Source: Actinomadura rupiterrae
GTDB taxonomy: Bacteria > Actinomycetota > Actinomycetes > Streptosporangiales > Streptosporangiaceae
DNA: 64,000 nucleotides
Direction: 5' to 3'
Assembly: GCF_024172125.1 (NCBI RefSeq)
Contig: NZ_JAMZEA010000006.1
Coordinates: 124,001-188,000, forward strand
Shown here: positions 25,327 to 32,475 of the stretch, piece by piece
Layout of the letters: each line of letters opens with the position of its first letter
Position numbering within the stretch: the first letter of the stretch is position 1
The notes under the pieces: model-generated
What the model was told of the DNA's origin: nothing
What the model saw: the letters and a program-made list of their open reading frames with translations, nothing else
Database searches by the model: none
Position numbers and translations under genes: made by a program

Positions 25327-26291
25327 CCGGACTGGGTGGCGAGCGCCGCCTTGGCGTCCATGGTCTGCTTCAGGTAGCCGAACCGGACCATCAGGTCGGG
25401 CACCCGCTGGATCCGGGTCGGGTTGAGCGTGATCGGGTAGCCGGGCAGCGTGATGATCTTCACCAGCTGCGGGTCGATCTTGGCGTAGCCGGTGATGGTC
25501 TGGTTCAGCTCCGGCCGGTTGGACGCCGCGTCCCGCTGGGCCCGGGCGATCGCGCGCTGGAACGCCGCGACCGTGTGCGGGTTCTGCTTGGTGAACTTCT
25601 CGCTGACCTCCCAGCCCGCGATAGGCAGGTTGGCGGTCGCGCCGGTCATCGAGTCGGCGATCGTGCGCAGGCCGAGCTTGGCGCGGCCGCCGGTCAGGAA
25701 CGGCTCGGTGAGCAGGGCCGCGTCCGCCGCGCCCTTCTGCAGCGCGGCGGGCATCTCCGGGAAGGCGAACTCGACGAAGTGCACGTCCTTGGCGTCCACG
25801 TCGTTGAGCTTCAGCGTGGAGACGACCGCCAGCTCGGCGACGTTCTTCAGCGTGTTGACCGCGATCCGCTTGCCCTTGAGGTCGGCCACGGACTTGATCG
25901 GCGAGTCCTTGGGCACCACGATCGGGAACAGGTCGGGACGCGCCTCGGCGGCGTCCGCGATGACCTTGACCATGGTCCCCTTGTCGCGGGCGAGGAACAC
26001 CGAGACGTAGTTCGACAGGGTGACGTCGAGCGAGCCGGCCATCAGCCGCTGCGTGCCGATCGCGCCGCCCTGGATCGGCTCGAACTTCACGTTCAGGCCC
26101 TCGGCCTTGAAGTAGCCCTTGTTCACCGCGATCGGCACCGCCGCGGAGTCGGCGATCGGGATGATCCCGACCTTGAGGTCGGTCTTCTCCAGGCCGTTCT
26201 TGCCGCCGGAGTGCTTGTCGCCGGACCCGCCGCAGGCGGACAGCGCGAGGGCGGCGGCCAGCACGGCCGAAAGTGCGCGAGGGAACCGCAT
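25323..26291 (-). CDS. ABC transporter substrate-binding lipoprotein (NMT1/SsuA type)
   Basis: A 322-residue extracytoplasmic binding protein. The signal is a lipoprotein type with lipobox LSAC (Cys20), giving anchoring at the outer face of the membrane. The mature part matches SsuA/TauA/NMT1-like proteins: KVGIIPIADSAAVPIAVNKGYF, then VKFEPIQGGAIGTQRLMAGSLDVTLSNYVS (in parts), and DLKGKRIAVNTL. Ligands of the class include sulfonates, taurine and thiamine-pyrimidine precursors; nothing here decides among them. It heads the operon. A 447-bp gap upstream carries a direct repeat that may be regulatory. Confidence 0.87.
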   Translation of the reverse strand: MRFPRALSAVLAAALALSACGGSGDKHSGGKNGLEKTDLKVGIIPIADSAAVPIAVNKGYFKAEGLNVKFEPIQGGAIGTQRLMAGSLDVTLSNYVSVFLARDKGTMVKVIADAAEARPDLFPIVVPKDSPIKSVADLKGKRIAVNTLKNVAELAVVSTLKLNDVDAKDVHFVEFAFPEMPAALQKGAADAALLTEPFLTGGRAKLGLRTIADSMTGATANLPIAGWEVSEKFTKQNPHTVAAFQRAIARAQRDAASNRPELNQTITGYAKIDPQLVKIITLPGYPITLNPTRIQRVPDLMVRFGYLKQTMDAKAALATQSG

Positions 26292-26738
26292 CTATGCTCC
26301 AAGCTGGGGGAACGCCGTCGCCGGACGTGCCGGAGGGACGGCGCCGGGCAGGGCGGACAACGAAAACGCGGGTCAGCTTAGTGCCGCCGGTCAGGCTTAA
26401 AAGATCAAGAATTGACAACGCCGCCGCGCTCCGAGTTCTGGCCGGAGTCATTCGCACCTATCGGATGTTCCCATTCGCCGGTGGACGGCGCTGACAGATC
26501 CGGTCAGACGTCCACTCCCTCGGCGGACACGAAATGGACCGTGCCAATTCGGCGCCGCGGCCGCGATGTCCGCAATGTGTTTCGGTCGCGAAGTTGATGC
26601 ATTAGGTCGTAACCCCAACCCCGGTCCGCACGGCCTCGCGAGCGCGAGAATCTCTCACAACGCCGAACGGGCGCGTGACCGTCCCCGTGGGACGGCCCGC
26701 GCCCGGTCTTCCGATGCGGTGGCCCGCTCCGCCCGGCG
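26292..26738. other. 447-bp intergenic region with a promoter-proximal direct repeat
   Basis: This holds no convincing gene. GGTCAGCTTA (26371-26380) and GGTCAGGCTTAA (26389-26400) form an 18-bp-spaced direct repeat about 80-110 bp upstream of the binding-protein gene and may be an activator or repressor site. A TTGACA-like hexamer lies near 26416. The distal end holds the P450 terminator. No riboswitch fold could be recognised by eye. Confidence 0.5.
26669..26704 (-). terminator. Two-tier hairpin after the P450 gene
   Basis: CCGTCCC (26679-26685) pairs with GGGACGG (26689-26695), enclosed by an outer GGGCGCG/CGCGCCC pair. It lies about 35 bp past the stop of the P450 gene on the minus strand. 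There is no U-run. Confidence 0.6.
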
Positions 26739-27857
26739 CTACCCCGCGCCGGGCCGGACGACCAGCTCCGACAGCCCGTGGAACGTGGACGACGTGCGCC
26801 AGCGCGGCTCGGCGTCCACGGGCGTCAGGCCGGGGAACCGCGCGAACAGGCGCGTCAGGGTCTCGGCGGTTTCGAGCCGGGCGAGCGCCGCCCCGAGGCA
26901 GTAGTGGTGGCCCGCACCGAACGCCAGATGCGGCACGGGCTCGCGGGCCAGGTCCAGCCGGTCCGGGTCCGGGAAGCGGCGCGGGTCGCGGTTCACCGCG
27001 TCCAGGCGGATCACGACCCGCGAACCCGCCGGGACGCGCGTCCCGCCGAGATCGTGGTCGGTGAGCGCGGCGCGTCCGGCGAGCTTGACCGGCGTCTCGG
27101 CGCGGAGCAGCTCCTCGACGGCGCGGGCCGGGTCGGCGTGCAGCGCCGCGATCTGCGTCCGGTCGCTCATCAGCGCGAACGCGCCGTTCCCGATGAGGTT
27201 CGCGGTCGTCTCGTGCCCGGCCGCCAGCAGCAGGACGCAGGTCGCGACGACCTCTTCGAGACTCAGCTCCGGGATCGCCGCCAGCTCGCTGACGAAGTCG
27301 CCGCGCGGATGCTCCCGGCGTTCGAGCAGCAGCGGCAGCAGGAACATCATCACCTCGTTGGACGCCTCCGCGCCGCGCGCGACATCCTCGGCGGTCGGCG
27401 CCACCTCCAGCATCCGGACGAGCCCCGGCGTCTGGTCGCGGAACACCCGCGCGCCCTCCGCGCCGACGTCGAACAGCTCAGCGATGACCGCGAGCGGGAC
27501 GAGGTAGGCGACCTCGCTCATCAGATCGGACTCGTCCGCCGGGTCACCGGACGGGCCCTCGGCGAACAGGCCGTCCAGGACGGCGTCGGCGATCGCCGCG
27601 ACGCGCGGGCGCAGCCGCTCGACCGCGCGCGGTGTGAACGCCGGGCTGAGCAGGCGGCGCAGGCGGGTGTGGTCGGGCGGGTCCATGAACAGCAGCGCGC
27701 CGGGCGGGACCTCGAAGGGCCGGTCGGCGAGCGTGCGGGGGTCGCTGCTCCAGCCGGGCTCGCGCAGCACCCGCGCGGCCTCCTCGAAGCCCGACACGAC
27801 GAAGGCGCCGATGTGGGCGTCCCACGCGACCGGTTCAGCCGAGGCTGCGACCGACAT
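26739..27857 (-). CDS. Cytochrome P450
   Basis: A 372-residue soluble class I P450. Signatures: the I-helix oxygen-activating AGHETT, the K-helix E-x-x-R (EELLRAET), and the haem loop FGAGHHYCLGAALARLE with the proximal ligand Cys320. The FG(A/S)G-HH-CLG form is typical of actinobacterial CYP families. It is somewhat shorter than the usual 400 residues because the N-terminus lacks the first strand region. ATG 27857 follows GGAGGGAG by five bases and lies inside the 3' end of the kinase gene (23-bp overlap), so the two are translationally linked. No ferredoxin gene is adjacent. The substrate is unknown. Confidence 0.9.
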   Translation of the reverse strand: MSVAASAEPVAWDAHIGAFVVSGFEEAARVLREPGWSSDPRTLADRPFEVPPGALLFMDPPDHTRLRRLLSPAFTPRAVERLRPRVAAIADAVLDGLFAEGPSGDPADESDLMSEVAYLVPLAVIAELFDVGAEGARVFRDQTPGLVRMLEVAPTAEDVARGAEASNEVMMFLLPLLLERREHPRGDFVSELAAIPELSLEEVVATCVLLLAAGHETTANLIGNGAFALMSDRTQIAALHADPARAVEELLRAETPVKLAGRAALTDHDLGGTRVPAGSRVVIRLDAVNRDPRRFPDPDRLDLAREPVPHLAFGAGHHYCLGAALARLETAETLTRLFARFPGLTPVDAEPRWRTSSTFHGLSELVVRPGAG

Positions 27858-29241
27858 GGCGCTCCCTCCAGAAGTCCTGGTCGAGTTCTCCGTACGGGGT
27901 GGCGGGCGGCGCGCCGCGGTCCCACTCGTCGCAGATGCCGCGCCACTCCCCCGTCGCGTGCAGCTCGCCGAGGACGGCGCTCATGCCCATCTCGATCCGG
28001 GACAGGAACAGGAAGTCGGCCGGCATCGTGAGCCGCCGCAGCAGCGCCCCGTACGCCCCCGTCGGCGAGAACGCCGCCTGGACGGCCGCCGCGCCCCGGT
28101 CCGGCGTGAACGTGTACGGCTGCGGACCGACGAGCGAGTGCAGGTTCGCCTGGAACCAGCTCAGCAGCTCGGCGGGGTCGGGTGCGGCGTCGTCCGGTGG
28201 GAAGAAGCCCGCGTCCAGGAGCGCCCGGCTGAACCCGGACGCGTCGCCGTCCACGGTCGCGGTCACCATCGCGCGCATCTGGCCGATCTGCCGCGGCGTG
28301 AACCGCTTGACGCAGCCGAAGTCGAGGAACGTGACCGTCCCGTCGTCGTGGAACAGGTAGTTGCCGGGGTGCGGGTCGGCGTGGAAGAGGCCGCGCCGGC
28401 GCAGCGAGCCGAGCGTGAAGCGGTAGACGACCTCGCCCCAGCGGTCGCGCAGGTCCTGCTCGGCGGTCAGCGCCTTGGCCCAGCGCATCCCGTCCGCGAA
28501 CTCCATGGTCAGCACCCGGTCGGCGCACAGCTCCGGCACGACCTCCGGGACGCGAACGAACGGGTGCCCGCGGTAGACCCCGGCGAACTCGGCCTGGTTG
28601 GCGGCCTCGGTCCGGTAGTCCAGCTCCTCGCCGATCCGGACGCTCACCTCGGCGGCGAGCGCGCGCATGTCCATCCGGCTCAGGCTCGGCGCCATCGAGC
28701 GGGCCAGGCTGAAGAAGCCGACCAGCAGCTCGGTGTTGGACAGGTCGGCGCGGATCGCTGCCTCGACGCCCGGGTACTGCACCTTCACCGCGACGCGTCG
28801 GCCGTCCTCCAGCGTCGCCGCGTGCACCTGGCCGATGGACGCGGCGGCGATCGGCTCGCGGGAGAACTCGGCGAACAGCTCCTCCGGCCGCGCGCCCAGC
28901 TCCTGCTTCACCATCGCGGCCGCGTCCTCGTACGGCATCGGCGGCGCGCTGTCCTGCAGCCGCGCGAGGGCGGCGCGGTAGACGGGCGCGTAGTCGCCGT
29001 CCAGCGCGGGCGCGAAGCTGACGAACGAGAGCAGCTGCCCCGCCTTCATCAGCACGCCCTTCGAGCGGCCGAGCCGCTCGGCGTAGCGTTCGGCGGCCCG
29101 TTCGTGGAACGAGGCGTCGCGCCGCCCGCGCAGGGACGCGACCACCGCCTCGCCCGCCGTCCGGCCCGCCGCCCCCAGTAGCGGCGCGGCCCGGGCCACC
29201 CGTCCCCGGCGCACCGCGTGCGACCTCTCCTGCTCAGCCAT
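27835..29241 (-). CDS. ABC1/UbiB-family atypical kinase
   Basis: A 468-residue protein of the AarF/UbiB/ADCK family. Family motifs are the KxGQ sequence (MKAGQLLSF), the Ala-rich loop replacing the P-loop (AAASIGQVHAA), the invariant Lys in VAVKVQYPG, the catalytic HADPHPGNYLF, and the metal-binding FLDFGCV. In other organisms such proteins support quinone or lipid metabolism through ATPase activity. No transmembrane helix is obvious at the C-terminus. I favour ATG 29241; GTG 29265 would add eight residues but would run into operator-like sequence. It is cotranscribed with the P450, an uncommon pairing, and faces a TetR gene. Confidence 0.87.
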   Translation of the reverse strand: MAEQERSHAVRRGRVARAAPLLGAAGRTAGEAVVASLRGRRDASFHERAAERYAERLGRSKGVLMKAGQLLSFVSFAPALDGDYAPVYRAALARLQDSAPPMPYEDAAAMVKQELGARPEELFAEFSREPIAAASIGQVHAATLEDGRRVAVKVQYPGVEAAIRADLSNTELLVGFFSLARSMAPSLSRMDMRALAAEVSVRIGEELDYRTEAANQAEFAGVYRGHPFVRVPEVVPELCADRVLTMEFADGMRWAKALTAEQDLRDRWGEVVYRFTLGSLRRRGLFHADPHPGNYLFHDDGTVTFLDFGCVKRFTPRQIGQMRAMVTATVDGDASGFSRALLDAGFFPPDDAAPDPAELLSWFQANLHSLVGPQPYTFTPDRGAAAVQAAFSPTGAYGALLRRLTMPADFLFLSRIEMGMSAVLGELHATGEWRGICDEWDRGAPPATPYGELDQDFWRERHVGRSLG

Positions 29242-29256
29242 CCAAGAGCCCCAGTC

Positions 29257-29287
29257 AGTGGACACTGCCGTCGCCTCAGTGTTTACT
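29257..29287. promoter_or_regulatory. Paired AGTG-type boxes in the kinase/tetR divergent gap
   Basis: AGTGGACACT (29257-29266) and AGTGTTTACT (29278-29287) are two related half-symmetric boxes exactly 21 bp apart, about two helical turns. They lie in the 53-bp gap between the kinase gene and the divergent TetR gene. They are candidate binding sites for that TetR. Confidence 0.45.
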
Positions 29288-29294
29288 TAGGCGC

Positions 29295-29894
29295 ATGACG
29301 ACGTCAACCCCCACCCGGGACCGGATCATCGACGCGGCCATGCGGCTGTTCGGCGAGCAGGGCTACCGCGGAACGAGCGTCGCGCAGATCGAGCGGGCCG
29401 CCGGGCTGACCCCCGGCGCGGGCGGCATGTACCACCATTTCCGCACCAAGGAGGCGGTGCTGCGGGCGGGCATCGAGCGCAACCTCAACCGGCTGGACGC
29501 GCTGCGCGACATCCGCCGGGTGCTCGGCGACCTCGGCGACCTGCGCGCCGAGCTGACGCTGACCGCGCGCTACGTGCTCACCGAGCTGGACGGCGAGCAG
29601 GAGCTGCTGCGCATCATGGTCACCGAGGCGCGCAGCCGCCCGGAGATCGTCGAGGACGCCGTCCGGCAGCTCGTGCACACCACGTTCGCCGAGTTCACCG
29701 CGTGGCTGCGGGACAGCGCCGGCGTCCCGGAGGAGCGCGCCGCCGCCGTCGCCTCGGTCGGGCTCGGCGCGCTGTTCTCGTCCCGGATGATGACCGGCCT
29801 GCTGCGCGTCACCGCCGTGGGTGTGGACGACGAGACGTTCGTCGCGACCTGGGTCGAGATGATGCACCGCATGCTGAGGCCCGACCCGGCGTAG
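29295..29894 (+). CDS. TetR/AcrR family transcriptional regulator
   Basis: A 199-residue repressor. The helix-turn-helix is at residues 8-55 (AMRLFGEQGYRGTSVAQIER, then AGGMYHHFRTKEAVLRAG). The C-terminal domain is helical with no recognised ligand motif. The divergent position relative to the UbiB-kinase/P450 pair, with two boxes in a 53-bp gap, suggests control of both itself and that operon. Its stop codon lies within the left side of a bidirectional terminator shared with the amidohydrolase gene. Confidence 0.85.
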   Translation: MTTSTPTRDRIIDAAMRLFGEQGYRGTSVAQIERAAGLTPGAGGMYHHFRTKEAVLRAGIERNLNRLDALRDIRRVLGDLGDLRAELTLTARYVLTELDGEQELLRIMVTEARSRPEIVEDAVRQLVHTTFAEFTAWLRDSAGVPEERAAAVASVGLGALFSSRMMTGLLRVTAVGVDDETFVATWVEMMHRMLRPDPA

Positions 29895-29909
29895 CGCCGG
29901 GCCGGGTCG
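29882..29909. terminator. Bidirectional stem-loop between tetR and amidohydrolase genes
   Basis: CGACCCGGC (29882-29890) and GCCGGGTCG (29901-29909) form a perfect 9-bp stem with a 10-base loop between two convergent genes. The left arm overlaps the last codons of the TetR gene. Confidence 0.65.
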
Positions 29910-29922
29910 TCCGCCCGGGCGC

Positions 29923-31557
29923 TCAGGCGGTGTACACCGCCTCGCCGCCGACGTAGGTGGCCTGGACGCGGGCGTCGGCGATCTCCTCCGGCGGGCCGCT
30001 GAGGATGTCGCGGTCCAGCACGACGAGATCGGCGAGGTTGCCGACGCGCAGGCTGCCGGTGTCGTCCAGGCCGTTCACGTGCGCGGACCCGGCGGTGTAG
30101 GCGGCGAGGGCGGTGCCCGCGTCGAGCCGCTGCTCGGGCAGGAAGACGCGCTCGTCGGACGAGCCGGGCTCGCGCCGGTTGACCGCGACGTGCAGGCCCG
30201 CGAGCGGGTCGGGGCTGCTCACCGGCCAGTCGCTCCCGGCGGCGAGGGTCGCGCCCGCGCGCAGCAGGTCGCCGAACGGGTACTGCCAGGCCGCGCGCTC
30301 GGGGCCGAGGAACGGGATGGTCAGCTCGTCCATCTGCGGCTCGTGCGCGGCCCAGAGCGGCTGCATGTTCGCGACCGCGCCGAGCCGGGCGAACCGCGGC
30401 ACGTCGTCGGGGTGGACGACCTGGAGGTGCGCCAGGTGGTGGCGGGTGCCGAGCCGGCCGTTGGCGGCGCGCGCGGCCTCCACCGCGTCCAGCGCCTCCC
30501 GGACGGCCCGGTCGCCCAGCGCGTGGAAGTGCACCTGGAAGCCGAGCGCGTCCAGCTCGGTCACGTACCCGCGCAGCGCCACCGGGTCGACGAAGCTGAG
30601 GCCGGAGTTGTCGGTCGCGCAACCGCAGGCGTCCAGGTACGGGCCGGTCATCGCGGCGGTGAAGTTCTCCGCGACGCCGTCCTGCATGATCTTCACGCTG
30701 TCCGCGCGGAACCGGCCGTGCCGCAGCCGCGCGCGGGCCTCGACCAGCTCGGGGACCTGCTCGGCGCCGCGCTCCCGGTCCCACCACAGGGCGCCGTTGA
30801 CCCGCGCGGTGAGGCTGCCGTCGCGCGCCGCCGCCAGGTACGCCGCGTCGTTCCCGCTGAAGGAGCCGAAGCCGCCGACCGCCGCGTCCTGCCAGGCGGT
30901 GATGCCGAGCGAGTGCAGGAGCCGCTGCGCGCGCAGCAGCCCGGCGAGCATGTCGGCATCGGTGCGGGCGGGGACGAGCCGTCCGACCAGTTCGGCGGCG
31001 CCCTCCTGCAGCACGCCGCTCGGGGTGCCGTCGGGTTCGCGCTCGATCCGTCCGTCCGGCGGGTCGGGCGTCTCGGCGGTCACCCCGGCCAGCTCCAGCG
31101 CGCGGGTGTTGCACCAGACCCCGTGGTGGTCGCGGTTGTGCAGGTAGACCGGGCGGTCGGGGACGATCCCGTCCAGCAGCCGCCGGTCCGGCAGACCGCC
31201 CGCGAAGCTCTCCATCGACCAGCCGCCGCCGGTGATCCACTCGCGGTCCGGATGCGCCTCGGCGAAGGCCCGCACCGCCTCCAGGTAGCCCGCCACCTCG
31301 ACCGTCCCGGTCAGGTCGCACTCGCCCAGCTCGACGCCGCCGCTGACGGCGTGCACGTGCGCGTCCTGGAAGCCGGGGATCAGCAGCCGTCCGGCCAGGT
31401 CGACGACCTCGGTGCGGGGACCGGCCAGCTCGCGCACCTCGTCGTGCCCGACCGCGACGATCCGCCCGCCGCGCACGGCGAGCGCGGTCGCGCGGCTGCG
31501 GGCCGCGTCCACGGTGTGGACCGGTCCGCCTATGAAGATCAGCTCGGCGTGTGTCAT
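29923..31557 (-). CDS. Amidohydrolase family protein (YtcJ-like), second copy
   Basis: A 544-residue amidohydrolase-3 enzyme. Motifs: LIPGFQDAHVHAVSGG (metal His-x-His), SVKIMQDGVAENFTAAM (bridging Lys position), VHFHALGDRAV, HHLAHLQVVHPDD, and GSDWPVSSPDPLAGL with the catalytic Asp. It belongs to the same broad family as 8992-10611 but with clearly different sequence. It probably cleaves an N-acyl or carbamoyl bond in a small molecule. It is divergent from a TetR whose operator lies 85-99 bp upstream, and that TetR also borders a Dpp-type importer, so a peptide-like or amide-containing substrate taken up by the importer is plausible (inference). Confidence 0.87.
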   Translation of the reverse strand: MTHAELIFIGGPVHTVDAARSRATALAVRGGRIVAVGHDEVRELAGPRTEVVDLAGRLLIPGFQDAHVHAVSGGVELGECDLTGTVEVAGYLEAVRAFAEAHPDREWITGGGWSMESFAGGLPDRRLLDGIVPDRPVYLHNRDHHGVWCNTRALELAGVTAETPDPPDGRIEREPDGTPSGVLQEGAAELVGRLVPARTDADMLAGLLRAQRLLHSLGITAWQDAAVGGFGSFSGNDAAYLAAARDGSLTARVNGALWWDRERGAEQVPELVEARARLRHGRFRADSVKIMQDGVAENFTAAMTGPYLDACGCATDNSGLSFVDPVALRGYVTELDALGFQVHFHALGDRAVREALDAVEAARAANGRLGTRHHLAHLQVVHPDDVPRFARLGAVANMQPLWAAHEPQMDELTIPFLGPERAAWQYPFGDLLRAGATLAAGSDWPVSSPDPLAGLHVAVNRREPGSSDERVFLPEQRLDAGTALAAYTAGSAHVNGLDDTGSLRVGNLADLVVLDRDILSGPPEEIADARVQATYVGGEAVYTA

Positions 31558-31641
31558 GGGTTGCTCCCGTCGGTGGTTCCGTCCGGCGCGCCGCCTCCGG
31601 CACCGGACGGCTGACCAGGCAAGCCTGCCAGGCCTTCCAAC

Positions 31642-31656
31642 GTCAATGCTGTTGAC
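31642..31656. promoter_or_regulatory. Operator copy 1: GTCAATGCTGTTGAC
   Basis: A 15-bp site with perfect GTCAA/TTGAC arms around TGCTG, 14 bp before the TetR start and 85 bp before the divergent amidohydrolase start. Its reverse complement, GTCAACAGCATTGAC, matches the site at 32381-32395 at 13 of 15 bases. Confidence 0.7.
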
Positions 31657-31669
31657 ATAAGGTGCGGCC

Positions 31670-32401
31670 ATGAGCGAACGCGTCACACCCGAGGATCGGC
31701 GGCGCCGCCGGCGGCCGACCAAGCAGGGCACCGTGCTGTCGGAGGACCTCATCGTCGAGACGGCGCTGCGGCTGATCGCGCGGCACGGCGCGGCGGCGCT
31801 GACCGTCCGGCGGCTCGGCGCGGCGCTCGGCGCGGACCCGAGCTCGCTGTACCGCTACTTCCGCGACACCGACGACCTGCTGCTCGCCGTCGCCGACGAG
31901 CTGATCGGACGCACCCAGGCGGGCTGGGCGCCGACCGGCGAGTGGCGCTCCGACCTGCGCGAGATCGGGCTGCGGATCCACGCGTCCTACCAGGCGCACC
32001 CGCAGCTGGCGATGCTCGCCACGCACCGCACGACCGGGCGCGGCAACGAGATGCGGGCGGTGGAGGCGATCCTCGGCGTGCTGCGCACGGCCGGGTTCCC
32101 CGACGCCGAGGCGGTCACGCTCTACCACGCCTTCATCGACCACGCGCTCGGCATGGCCGCGCTGGAGGCGGCGTCGATGGCGCTGCCGCCCGCCGCGCGG
32201 GACGCCGAGCTCCGGGTCTGGCGCGGGCAGTACACCGAGCTGAGCCCGGACACGCATCCGAACATCGCCGCGACGGCCCAGCTGCTGACCGCCGAGATGC
32301 GGCACAGCGCCTACCCGTTCTCGCTCGAACTGCTGCTGGACGCCATGGAGGCGCGCCTTCCCGCGGCCGCCCGCTCTTATGACAACAGTATTGACGGTTG
32401 A
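31670..32401 (+). CDS. TetR family regulator of the amidohydrolase/Dpp-type locus
   Basis: A 243-residue regulator. A basic N-terminal tail (DRRRRRRPTKQG) precedes the helix-turn-helix (LIARHGAAALTVRRLGAALG, then DPSSLYRYFRDTDDLL). The long C-terminal domain resembles the TetR_C group of tetracycline-repressor-like proteins. Operator-like sites occur just before the start and inside the last codons, so the 3' end of the coding sequence (YDNSIDG) doubles as a binding site in front of the importer operon. That arrangement predicts repression of itself, the divergent amidohydrolase and the downstream transporter. Confidence 0.86.
   Translation: MSERVTPEDRRRRRRPTKQGTVLSEDLIVETALRLIARHGAAALTVRRLGAALGADPSSLYRYFRDTDDLLLAVADELIGRTQAGWAPTGEWRSDLREIGLRIHASYQAHPQLAMLATHRTTGRGNEMRAVEAILGVLRTAGFPDAEAVTLYHAFIDHALGMAALEAASMALPPAARDAELRVWRGQYTELSPDTHPNIAATAQLLTAEMRHSAYPFSLELLLDAMEARLPAAARSYDNSIDG
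32381..32395. promoter_or_regulatory. Operator copy 2: GACAACAGTATTGAC
   Basis: This matches the reverse complement of the site at 31642-31656 at 13 of 15 bases, with the flanking bases ATG before it and G after it also shared. It lies within the last codons of the tetR gene and about 80 bp upstream of the binding-protein gene of the importer operon. Confidence 0.65.
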
Positions 32402-32475
32402 GGCCGAGAGGACTCTGATGGCCCTCACGCTCGCCGACCGGTCACCGCGTCCGGTCCGTTGTAAGGGGTCGTCCG

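Noticed and set aside
26292..26738. Thiamine or SAM riboswitch upstream of the NMT1-like operon
   Set aside because: None of the conserved cores of those riboswitches was seen; only a short direct repeat is present.
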